Source: Sphingosinithalassobacter tenebrarum
Lineage (GTDB): Bacteria > Pseudomonadota > Alphaproteobacteria > Sphingomonadales > Sphingomonadaceae
DNA length: 64,000 nt
NCBI RefSeq assembly: GCF_011057975.1
Contig: NZ_CP049109.1
Location: forward strand, 62,001 to 126,000
Direction: 5' to 3'
The notes under the pieces were generated by a model that saw only the letters and a program-made list of their open reading frames with translations, was not told where the DNA came from and ran no database searches. The position numbers were made by a program, and so were the translations under genes. Positions 9,167-16,540 of this stretch are shown in pieces. The stretch's first letter is position 1. Every line of letters starts with the position of its first letter.

Positions 9167-10114
9167 ATGCTCGATACCCCGCTCGCCGAAGTCCCGCTGG
9201 TCAGTCTGTCGCAGGCCGATACCGATCCCGATGGATTCGCGCAGGCATTCGGCGATTCGTTCAAACGCTTCGGATTCGCGATGATCCGCGATCATGGCGT
9301 GCCCGACGACCTGATCGACCGCGCCTGGGCGCTCACCAAGGCGTTTTTCGATCTCCCCGAAGCCGAAAAGCGCAGCTATTTCATCGAAGGCCAGGGCGGC
9401 GCGCGCGGCTATACGCCGTACAAGACCGAAATCGCCAAGGGCGCCGAACATGTCGACCTCAAGGAATTCTGGCATATCGGCCGGGAGATTCCCGAGGGGC
9501 ACCGCTATTCCGACGTGATGCCGCCCAATATCTGGCCTGACCGGCCCGAAGGGTTCCGCGAAACCTTCCTCGAGATGTTCGCGGCTTTCGATCGTACCGG
9601 CGACCGGCTGCTTTCGGCGATCGCGCGCTATCTCGATCTCGCGCCCGACTGGTTCGATCCGGCGGTGAAGGACGGCAACAGCATCATGCGGCTGCTCCAT
9701 TATCCGCCCGTCTCGGCCGATGCCCCCGAAGTGCGCGCGGGGGCGCATGAGGACATCAACCTCATTACGCTGCTGCTCGGCGCCGAGGAAGCAGGGCTCG
9801 AACTGCTCGACAGGGACGGCCAGTGGCTGCCGGTCAAGCCGCCCGAAGGCGCGATGGTGGTCAATGTCGGTGACATGCTGCAGCGGCTGACCAACCATGT
9901 CCTGCCCTCGACCAGCCACCGCGTCGTCAATCCGGCGCCCGAACGGCGCGGCCATTCGCGCTATTCGATGCCCTTCTTCCTGCATCCCGCGCCCGATTTC
10001 ATGCTGACGGCGCTTCCCCAGTGTGTGACCGAGGAAAATCCGCTGCGCGACCCGCCGATTTCCTCGCACGACTATCTGATGGAGCGTCTGCGCGAGATCG
10101 GGCTGACGAAATAG
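9167..10114 (+). CDS. 2-oxoglutarate/Fe(II)-dependent oxygenase, isopenicillin N synthase-like
   Basis: A 315-residue cytosolic oxygenase. The N-terminal DIOX_N region includes the FGFAMIRDHGVP motif, and the catalytic jelly roll contributes HEDINLITLL (His-x-Asp iron ligands), the distal iron His in STSHRVV and the 2OG/substrate-binding RYSMPFF (Arg-x-Ser). All four key elements are present, so the protein should be active. Its substrate is unknown; relatives include ethylene-forming and amino-acid or pyrimidine oxidising enzymes. The start at ATG 9167 has a TTGGAG ribosome site; an in-frame TTG at 9137 does not. Confidence 0.87.
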   Translation: MLDTPLAEVPLVSLSQADTDPDGFAQAFGDSFKRFGFAMIRDHGVPDDLIDRAWALTKAFFDLPEAEKRSYFIEGQGGARGYTPYKTEIAKGAEHVDLKEFWHIGREIPEGHRYSDVMPPNIWPDRPEGFRETFLEMFAAFDRTGDRLLSAIARYLDLAPDWFDPAVKDGNSIMRLLHYPPVSADAPEVRAGAHEDINLITLLLGAEEAGLELLDRDGQWLPVKPPEGAMVVNVGDMLQRLTNHVLPSTSHRVVNPAPERRGHSRYSMPFFLHPAPDFMLTALPQCVTEENPLRDPPISSHDYLMERLREIGLTK

Positions 10115-10204
10115 TCGGTCCCTGGCGCGTCCGCACACGCAAGATTTGCAATGCGCAGCCTGCCCGCCTAACCGGCTCGCCGTCAGATTGAGGAAGGCTT
10201 GCCG

Positions 10205-11497
10205 ATGACCGAACCGCTGCGCGTTGCACTTGCCGGACTGGGAACCGTGGGCGCGGGCGTCGTCCGGCTGCTCGAAACCAATGGCGAGCTGATCGCGCGC
10301 CGCGCCGGGCGCCCGATCGAAGTCGTCGCGGTTTCCGCGCGCGATCGCAGCAAGGATCGCGGCATCGACATTTCGGGCTTCGACTGGGTCGACGACCCCG
10401 CCGAGCTCGCGCGGCACCCCAAGGCCGATGTGATCGTCGAACTGGTCGGCGGATCGGACGGGCCTGCGCTGGCGCTGGCCCGCGCCGCGCTGGGCGCGGG
10501 GAAGAATTTCGTCACCGCCAACAAGGCGATGGTCGCGCATCACGGCCTCGAACTCGCACGTGCGGCCGAAAGCGCCGGCGTCGCGCTCAAATATGAAGCC
10601 GCGGTCGCGGGCGGCATACCCGTCATCAAGGGGCTGCGCGAAGGCGCGGCTGCCAATGCCATCGACAGCGTCTATGGCATCCTCAACGGCACCTGCAATT
10701 TCATCCTTTCCAAAATGGAAGCCGAAGGCCGCGACTTCGACGATATCCTCAGCGAGGCGCAGGCGCTGGGCTATGCCGAGGCCGATCCCAGCTTCGACAT
10801 TGACGGCATCGACGCAGCGCACAAGCTGTCGATCCTCGCCAGCCTCGCCTTCGGGGCGAAGCCCTCCTTCGACGATGTGGTGATAACCGGTGTGCGTCAC
10901 GTGATCGCCGCCGACATCGCCGAAGCCGCATCGCTGGGCTATCGCATCCGCCTGCTCGGCATTGCCGATGCCTCGGGCGGCGGGCTGATGCAGCGCGTCC
11001 ACCCCTATCTGGTGCCGATGGACCATCCGATGGCGCATGTGCTGAGCTCGACCAACGCCGTCGTCGCCGAGGGCAATTTCGTCGGCCGCCTCTTCTTCCA
11101 AGGCGCGGGCGCGGGCGACGGACCGACCGCGAGCGCGGTCGTCGCCGACCTGATCGACATCGCGCGCGGCGAATTCGGCCCGCCCTATGCGATGCCGGTC
11201 GATTCGCTTGCCGCGATGGCACCCGCCGATACCGGCGAGCGGCGCGGACGCGACTATCTGCGCTTCACCGTGGCGGACAAGGTCGGTGTACTTGCCGAAA
11301 TCGCCGCCGCCATGCGCGACGCGGGCGTTTCGATCGAGAGCCTGATGCAGCGCGGCGCGATGCCCGACGGCAGCGTGCTCGTCGCGATCGTCACCCATGA
11401 AGGCCCCGAACGCTGCGTCGCCGCCGCGCTTGAAAAGCTGCGCGGCTCGCCGAGCCTGGTGGGCGAGCCGATGTGGATGCACATATTGGAAAATTAG
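10205..11497 (+). CDS. hom: Homoserine dehydrogenase
   Basis: A 430-residue enzyme that reduces aspartate semialdehyde to homoserine for threonine and methionine synthesis. It has an N-terminal Rossmann motif GLGTVGAGVV, the catalytic domain with KYEAAVAGGIPVI and GILNGTCNFIL, the GYAEADPSFDIDGIDAAHK block, and a C-terminal ACT domain (about 350-430) expected to bind threonine for feedback control. AGGAAGG lies 7 bases before ATG 10205. The stop overlaps by 4 bp, tail to tail, with a small minus-strand gene. GlpX follows on the same strand after 533 bp. Confidence 0.96.
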   Translation: MTEPLRVALAGLGTVGAGVVRLLETNGELIARRAGRPIEVVAVSARDRSKDRGIDISGFDWVDDPAELARHPKADVIVELVGGSDGPALALARAALGAGKNFVTANKAMVAHHGLELARAAESAGVALKYEAAVAGGIPVIKGLREGAAANAIDSVYGILNGTCNFILSKMEAEGRDFDDILSEAQALGYAEADPSFDIDGIDAAHKLSILASLAFGAKPSFDDVVITGVRHVIAADIAEAASLGYRIRLLGIADASGGGLMQRVHPYLVPMDHPMAHVLSSTNAVVAEGNFVGRLFFQGAGAGDGPTASAVVADLIDIARGEFGPPYAMPVDSLAAMAPADTGERRGRDYLRFTVADKVGVLAEIAAAMRDAGVSIESLMQRGAMPDGSVLVAIVTHEGPERCVAAALEKLRGSPSLVGEPMWMHILEN

Positions 11498-11893
11498 GGT
11501 ACGAGCGGCCGGCGAACCAGCTCCGCTTCGCCGGCGCTCACCTTCACCGTGACGCCCGCACTACCGCATTTGTGGAGTGTGGCGCGATACCCGCAGGGGG
11601 ACAGCGAGTAATCGCGCGTCAGCCGCGCTTCGCGGGCCGGGGCCGAATCCTCCACCGACCAGGACGAAACGAGCGGGACGCACCACTGATCGGCGTCACG
11701 ACGGACGCAGACCACCATCTCGCCGTCGTCGCAAGGCGCGCCGCAAGACACCGAAAACCGGGAACGTTCGCGGTAAAACGGCCATCGTCCGCTCCGCCGC
11801 CGATGCCTGCGCCACCGGGGCGCCTTGCCACAAGGTCTCCGACTCGGCGTCCTGAAGCACGACCGCTCCGGGCAACAACAGCATCGCGATCAT
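11494..11893 (-). pseudogene. Frameshifted gene for a small secreted Cys-rich protein
   Basis: Two minus-strand frames look like halves of one gene. From ATG 11893 (GAGGGG ribosome site) comes a signal peptide (MIAMLLLPGAVVL) and about 47 residues up to LPRTFPVF. The downstream half, in another frame, gives SCGAPCDDGEMVVCVRRD and continues to a stop at 11494-11496, with a plausible six-Cys domain. Removing one T from the TTTT run (plus-strand AAAA at 11754-11757) joins them into one 132-residue protein reading TFPV-SVSCGAPCDD. The interval is 400 bp, one more than a multiple of three, which fits a one-base insertion. It is either a real frameshift or a sequencing error. The family is not recognised. 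Confidence 0.55.
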
Positions 11894-12030
11894 GGCGCCC
11901 CTCATGTCGTTTCGTTCATCGGACAACATTGTCGTGGCGAAATTTCGGCACGCCGGTGGCTTGGAGTTGCCCCTTGGCGCCTGCTCCCCTATCGCCCGGA
12001 ATATCAGCATCCACCGGGGGGCAAGACTCG

Positions 12031-12996
12031 ATGCAGACGGCCAGCAATGTTCTCGACCGCGTTCTCGTTCTGGAAATGGTCCGGGTGACCGAAGCGGCGG
12101 CGATCGCCGCATCCTCGCTGGTCGGCCGCGGCGACGAGAAGGCAGCGGATCACGCCGCCGTCGAGGCGATGCGCCAGGCATTCGACACGCTCTATATCGA
12201 CGGCACCGTGGTGATCGGCGAAGGCGAACGCGACGAGGCGCCGATGCTCTATATCGGCGAGAAGGTCGGCGGCGCGCCGGGCAAGGGCCCCAAGATCGAC
12301 ATCGCGCTCGATCCGCTCGAAGGCACCACGATCACCGCCAAGGCAGGTCCCAACGCGCTGGCGGTGTTGGCGGCGGCCGAGGAAGGCTGCCTGCTCAACG
12401 CACCCGACGTTTACATGGAAAAGATCGCGATCGGCCCGGGCTATCCCGAGGGCACGATCGATCTGGCCAAGTCGCCGACCGAAAATGTCGAATCGCTCGC
12501 CAGGGCAAAGGGCTGCAAACCCAACGAGATCATCGCCTGCGTGCTCGATCGCCCGCGCCACGAAAAGCTGATCGCCGAGCTGCGCAAATGCGGTTGCGGC
12601 GTGATGCTGATCCCCGATGGCGACGTTGCCGGCGTGATCGCGACGACCAACCCGGAAACGACGATTGACATCTATATGGGCTCGGGCGGCGCGCCTGAAG
12701 GCGTGCTTGCCTGTGCCGCGCTGCGCTGCGTCGGCGGCCAGTTCCAGGGCAAGCTGCTGTTCCGCAACGAAGACGAGCGCGCCCGTGCGCGCAAATGGGG
12801 CATTGACGATCTCGATCGCATCTACGCGCTTGAGGATCTCGCCAAGGGCGACTGCATCTTCGCGGCGACCGGCGTGACCGATGGTTCGCTGCTTCACGGC
12901 GTCAAGCGCATGAGCGGACGGATGACCACCGAAAGCGTGGTGATGCGCGCCAGTTCGGGTACGGTGCGCTGGGTGAAGGGCGAACATCGGCTTTGA
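12031..12996 (+). CDS. glpX: Class II fructose-1,6-bisphosphatase
   Basis: A 321-residue enzyme of the GlpX family that dephosphorylates fructose-1,6-bisphosphate in gluconeogenesis, with possible sedoheptulose-bisphosphatase activity. Visible blocks are GDEKAADHAAVEAMR, IGEGERDEAPMLYIGE and DPLEGTTITAKAGPNALAVLA, which supply the metal-binding acidic residues, and GSGGAPEGVLACAALRCVGG. A purine-rich GGGGGGCAAGA lies before ATG 12031. The stop overlaps the TTG start of the next gene. Same-strand order hom then glpX supports a central-metabolism neighbourhood. Confidence 0.95.
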   Translation: MQTASNVLDRVLVLEMVRVTEAAAIAASSLVGRGDEKAADHAAVEAMRQAFDTLYIDGTVVIGEGERDEAPMLYIGEKVGGAPGKGPKIDIALDPLEGTTITAKAGPNALAVLAAAEEGCLLNAPDVYMEKIAIGPGYPEGTIDLAKSPTENVESLARAKGCKPNEIIACVLDRPRHEKLIAELRKCGCGVMLIPDGDVAGVIATTNPETTIDIYMGSGGAPEGVLACAALRCVGGQFQGKLLFRNEDERARARKWGIDDLDRIYALEDLAKGDCIFAATGVTDGSLLHGVKRMSGRMTTESVVMRASSGTVRWVKGEHRL

Positions 12997-13730
12997 TCGC
13001 CGTCGCGCTTCTCGTCGTCGCGCTGATTGCACTGGCCTGGTCGGTCAACGCCGATCTCGATGAGTTCCGTCGCTTTCAGGCGATGGAATATACGCACAAG
13101 CGCCAGCAGATGTACCTCTGGTGGGTATTCAAATATTTCCTGCTGTTCGTCGGCATGGGCGTGGGCGGATTGGCGCTGCTCGGGCAACTGGGCAGTCTGT
13201 GGACCTTGCCGGAGGAATTCTCGCCGGCTTCCGGTGTGCTGCCGGCGATGGAAGGCGGCATCACCTGGATCGTCGCCGCCGCGGTTATCGGGGCGATTCT
13301 GGCCGGTGGCGTGATCGGCGGGGTTATCGCAGCGCGTCAGATGCCGCAGCCGGGCATTCCGCGCGGAGTCGATTCGCTGCTTCCGCGCAACGGCGGCGAA
13401 AGCTGGCGTACCATGCTCCTCTCGATCAATGCCGGTGTCGGCGAGGAAATCTTCTTTCGTCTCTATCTGCCGCTGCTGCTGATCGCGGTGGGGCTGAGCG
13501 CCGTTCCCGCATTTGCCGTCGCCATCCTGCTCTTCGCGCTGTCACACGCCTATCAGGGCGCCGTCGGCATCGCGGTCACCGCCGTGATCGGCATATTGCT
13601 GGCACTCGCTTACCTGGCAAGCGGCAGTCTGTGGCTGGTGATCGGCATCCACATCGCGCTCGATCTCAACGCGCTGGTGCTGCGCCCCTCGCTCGCGCGG
13701 CTGATTCAACAGCGCGGCAGCAAGACCTGA
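12993..13730 (+). CDS. CPBP-family intramembrane protease
   Basis: A 245-residue membrane protein with hydrophobic segments near 1-19, 43-66, 90-113, 160-185 and 195-225. The CPBP (Rce1/Abi) signature is present: Glu151-Glu152 and Arg156 in GEEIFFRLYL, His185 in LSHAYQG, and His220 with Asp224 in HIALDLNA. Family members cleave within or near membranes; no substrate is suggested here. The start is a TTG at 12993 that overlaps the glpX stop (TTGA), implying translational coupling. No better start exists before the first membrane segment. Confidence 0.82.
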   Translation: MIAVALLVVALIALAWSVNADLDEFRRFQAMEYTHKRQQMYLWWVFKYFLLFVGMGVGGLALLGQLGSLWTLPEEFSPASGVLPAMEGGITWIVAAAVIGAILAGGVIGGVIAARQMPQPGIPRGVDSLLPRNGGESWRTMLLSINAGVGEEIFFRLYLPLLLIAVGLSAVPAFAVAILLFALSHAYQGAVGIAVTAVIGILLALAYLASGSLWLVIGIHIALDLNALVLRPSLARLIQQRGSKT

Positions 13731-13744
13731 CCCTGCGGAGTGAA

Positions 13745-14107
13745 TCAGGCGAGCGCACGCACTTCCTCGATGAAGCGGGCGAGCGAAATCGGCTTGGTGA
13801 CATAGGCATTGGCCCCCGCCGCACGGATCCGCTCCTCGTCCTCATGCCCGGCATAGGCGGTGACCGCCATCACCGGCAGCGCCTTGAGCGCGGCGTCGCC
13901 CTTCATTTCGCGGATCAGGTCGACACCGTTCACATGCGGCATCTGGATATCCATGACGACCAGGTCGGGTGCGAAATCGCGCGCGCGCGCGATAGCTTCG
14001 CGCCCGTCGCTCACTGGCTCCGCGACATAATCATGCGCGCGCAGCAGATCGCAGAACAGCTTCAGATTGAGTTCGTTGTCCTCGACAACGAGCACCCTTT
14101 TTGCCAC
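13745..14107 (-). CDS. divK: Single-domain response regulator DivK
   Basis: A 120-residue receiver domain with no output domain. Phosphorylation residues are visible: acidic pair Glu9-Asp10, phospho-acceptor Asp53 (VVMDIQMP), Thr83 in AVTAYA, and Lys105 (TKPIS). VLVVEDNELNLKLFCDLL is the DivK-type opening. DivK links the DivJ/PleC kinases to CckA-CtrA control of cell-cycle polarity in alphaproteobacteria. GTG 14107 is chosen because it places the acceptor at Asp53, as in Caulobacter DivK; GTG 14116 would add three residues. It is divergent from a DUF3572 gene only 36 bp away. Confidence 0.85.
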   Translation of the reverse strand: MAKRVLVVEDNELNLKLFCDLLRAHDYVAEPVSDGREAIARARDFAPDLVVMDIQMPHVNGVDLIREMKGDAALKALPVMAVTAYAGHEDEERIRAAGANAYVTKPISLARFIEEVRALA

Positions 14108-14143
14108 GCGGCTCACCCATGAAGTTTCTACCTTGTCTAGGCG

Positions 14144-14416
14144 ATGGGCGCGGCAGTGACAAATGAAGACGCCTTCATCCTGGCGCTTGGCGCCCTGCGC
14201 TGGATCGTCGCCGATGGTCCGCGCTGCGACCGGTTGTTCGGCGTGACCGGCCTCACGCCTGATTCGCTGCGGTCCGGTGCCGGGGAGCCGGCGGTACTCG
14301 CCGCGCTGCTCGCCTTTCTCGAAGCGCATGAACCCGATCTGATCGCCTGCGCCGAAGCCATGAATGTCGCGCCCGAAGAACTGGTCCGCGCCCACGCCCT
14401 GCTGGAGGCCATGTGA
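14144..14416 (+). CDS. DUF3572 family protein
   Basis: A 90-residue, all-helical protein. The pattern EDAFILALGALRWIVADGPRC...FGVTGLTPDSLR...LAALLAFLEAHEPDLIACAEAMNVAPEELVRA matches the DUF3572 family of alphaproteobacteria, whose function is unknown. The C-terminal third resembles a small DNA-binding or death-domain-like helix bundle, but this is only an impression. It overlaps the following HAD gene by 4 bp (ATGTGA arrangement), so the two are probably co-translated. Confidence 0.72.
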   Translation: MGAAVTNEDAFILALGALRWIVADGPRCDRLFGVTGLTPDSLRSGAGEPAVLAALLAFLEAHEPDLIACAEAMNVAPEELVRAHALLEAM

Positions 14417-15063
14417 ATACCGAGCCGAAACCGCTGCTGATCACCGACTGCGACGAAGTGCTGCTCCACATGGTCCGCCATTTCGGCGATTGGCTGGACG
14501 AGGAACATGGCATCGACTTCCTGATGGAAGGCGGCGATTTTTCGCGCGCGATGCGGCGGCGATCCGACGGCAGCTTCGTCACCGGCGCGGAAATGCCCGA
14601 AATGCTCGGCGGCTTCTTCCCCGACCAGATGCACCGGCAGACACTGGTTCCGCATGTCCGCGATGCACTGGAAGCGCTTTCCCACATCGCCGAAATCGTG
14701 GTGCTCACGAACCTGCAGGACCATTGCCGCGAACATCGCATCGCACAGCTCGCCACCCACGGCATCGTCCATCGTGTCGAATGCAATCAGGGAGGCAAGG
14801 GCGATCCGGTAGCGCGGCTGGTGGCCGAACATGGCGATCCGGTAACGGTCTTCGTCGACGATCTTGCCGTCCACCACCAGTCGGTGGCGGACCATGCGCC
14901 GCACGTCCATCGGCTCCACATGGTCGCCGAACCGGCACTGGCGCGGCACGTCCCCCCAGCCCCGGCCGCACATGCCCGAATCGACGACTGGCACGAGGCG
15001 AAGGACTGGATCGCCGCGCGCTTTGACAACGCGCGCCCCGCAGAACCGCACAGCAACGCTTGA
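14413..15063 (+). CDS. HAD-superfamily hydrolase
   Basis: A 216-residue cytosolic protein with the HAD core: motif I DCDEV near residue 12 (nucleophile Asp and general-acid Asp), motif II VVLTNL near 97, motif III Lys in NQGGKGD, and motif IV VFVDDL near 146. Substrate is unknown. The GTG start at 14413 lies within the stop region of the DUF3572 gene with GGAGG five bases upstream. The next gene follows within 33 bp, so DUF3572-HAD-RidA looks like one operon. Confidence 0.8.
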   Translation: MNTEPKPLLITDCDEVLLHMVRHFGDWLDEEHGIDFLMEGGDFSRAMRRRSDGSFVTGAEMPEMLGGFFPDQMHRQTLVPHVRDALEALSHIAEIVVLTNLQDHCREHRIAQLATHGIVHRVECNQGGKGDPVARLVAEHGDPVTVFVDDLAVHHQSVADHAPHVHRLHMVAEPALARHVPPAPAAHARIDDWHEAKDWIAARFDNARPAEPHSNA

Positions 15064-15095
15064 CCGCCGGCCGAAGCCGGGGGCAATCATGCGGC

Positions 15096-15560
15096 ATGAC
15101 AGCCGCAATCGAAGCAACGCTGGCCGAACTCGGCCTTTCCCTCCCCGAAGCCGCCGCGCCCGTCGCCGCCTATCTTCCCGTCGTCGAAAGCGGCGGACTG
15201 CTCCACATTTCGGGACAATTGCCTTTCCTGGACGGCGCGGTGATGACCGGCCGGCTGGGCGAGGATCGCGACCTGGCCTTTGGTCAGCGCGCGGCGCAGG
15301 CGTGTGCGCTGATGGTCGTCGCTCAAGTCAAACGGGCACTGCAGGGTGATCTTTCGCGCGTGTCGCGCATCGTAAAACTTGGCGTTTTCGTGAATAGTGC
15401 GCCCGGTTTCATCGAGCAACCGAAAGTCGCGAATGGCGCGTCCGAACTGATGGAATCGCTATTTGGCGATTCTGGACGTCATGCCCGTAGTGCAGTCGGG
15501 GTGACGGTACTGCCACTGGGCGCTGCCGTAGAAATCGACGCAATCGTGGCAATAACTTAG
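15096..15560 (+). CDS. RidA/YjgF/TdcF-family protein
   Basis: A 154-residue chorismate-mutase-like-fold protein of the YjgF family, the longer subgroup (about 150 residues) rather than the 128-residue RidA. Signatures are LHISGQLPF, AQACALMVVAQVKRALQGDL, VFVNSAPGF and a terminus ARSAVGVTVLPLGAAVEIDAIV. The Arg of the canonical RidA site is kept in GRHARSAVG. RidA deaminates reactive enamine/imine intermediates of PLP enzymes; whether this subgroup does so is unsettled. ATG 15096 has an upstream GGGGGC. An in-frame TTG at 15060 overlapping the HAD stop is the alternative start. Confidence 0.85.
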   Translation: MTAAIEATLAELGLSLPEAAAPVAAYLPVVESGGLLHISGQLPFLDGAVMTGRLGEDRDLAFGQRAAQACALMVVAQVKRALQGDLSRVSRIVKLGVFVNSAPGFIEQPKVANGASELMESLFGDSGRHARSAVGVTVLPLGAAVEIDAIVAIT

Positions 15561-15586
15561 GTTTTAGTCGGATCGCTGCCACATTT

Positions 15587-15606
15587 CTGTTGCTGCAGCG
15601 CAACAG
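15587..15606. promoter_or_regulatory. 20-bp perfect-arm dyad upstream of the porin gene
   Basis: Arms CTGTTGC and GCAACAG (7 bp, perfect) flank a central TGCAGC. It lies in the 206-bp gap between the RidA-like gene and the porin gene and has no T-run, so an operator is a better guess than a terminator. No other structure or gene is evident in the gap. Confidence 0.3.
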
Positions 15607-15766
15607 TTATGCAGCAATCGCACACATTTCAGCGAAGTAAGTTGTGCGGAGACACCCCTTTCGGCAATCTTCTGTCGTCAGCCAAGCAAAGGCGCGCACC
15701 TTTTAGGTAGCAGACGCCAAAACGGCGACGCAGGTGGAATGTTGCACCGCAAATGAAAGGGTTACG

Positions 15767-16483
15767 ATGCGCACTTCCCACATTCTCGTCTCGGCGGCCA
15801 TGCTTCTTGGCGCCACGCCGGCTTTCGCTCAGGACACGGCGCCGCCGTCGCCGATCAGCATTTCGGGCGGCGCCGACGTCGTCAGTGACTATCGCTTCCG
15901 CGGCTTCTCGCAGACCAATGAAGAAGCCACCATCCAGGGATGGTTCCAGGTTGACGCCGAAGGCTTCTACATCGGCACCTGGGGTTCGGGCATCGGCTTC
16001 GGCAACGGCACCGAAATCGACGTCTATGGCGGCTATTCGACCAGCTTCGGCGCGATCGGCGTCGATATCGGCGCGACTGCCTATATGTATCCGGGCGTCA
16101 GCGACTCGACGATCCTCGAACCCTATCTCGGCCTGTCGACCGACATCGGCCCGGCTTCGCTGGGTGTCGGCGTCGCCTGGGCCCCGGGTGGCCAGGATTC
16201 GCTCGGCGATGACAGCGGCGTCTATCTCTCGGGTGACCTCGGCATCGGTGTGCCGACCACGCCGATCACGCTGTCGGCGCACATCGGTTATGCCAAGAGC
16301 GACAGCTTTCTCGGCGGCTTCGACGGCGAAGTGATCGACTATTCGTTCGGCGCTTCGGTCAGCTACGACGCACTGACCTTCGGCATCTCCTACGTCAACA
16401 CCGATGAACCCACCACCGGCGGGTACAAGGATGCGATCGGTGCCGACGGCGCCGTGATCTTCACGCTCGGCGCGGCTTTCTAA
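15767..16483 (+). CDS. TorF-family outer-membrane porin-like protein
   Basis: A 238-residue protein with a clear signal peptide (cleavage after AFA, residue 21) and a beta-barrel pattern of alternating residues, ending in the terminal Phe expected of outer-membrane proteins (LGAAF). The opening ADVVSDYRFRGFSQTNEEATIQG is the hallmark of the Gcw_chp/TorF family. Transported solutes are unknown. AAAGGG lies a few bases before ATG 15767. A strong hairpin follows the stop, so it is likely monocistronic. Confidence 0.87.
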   Translation: MRTSHILVSAAMLLGATPAFAQDTAPPSPISISGGADVVSDYRFRGFSQTNEEATIQGWFQVDAEGFYIGTWGSGIGFGNGTEIDVYGGYSTSFGAIGVDIGATAYMYPGVSDSTILEPYLGLSTDIGPASLGVGVAWAPGGQDSLGDDSGVYLSGDLGIGVPTTPITLSAHIGYAKSDSFLGGFDGEVIDYSFGASVSYDALTFGISYVNTDEPTTGGYKDAIGADGAVIFTLGAAF

Positions 16484-16497
16484 GCAGCGCGGACTTC

Positions 16498-16540
16498 GAA
16501 ACGCCTCGCGCCGATATGGGGGTATCGCGCGGGGCGTTTC
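16498..16540. terminator. Bidirectional hairpin between porin and ABC genes
   Basis: GAAACGCC(T)CGCG pairs with CGCGGGGCGTTTC across a short loop. It sits between convergent genes, 15 bp after the porin stop, and its outer ends are A/T-containing on both strands. Confidence 0.6.
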
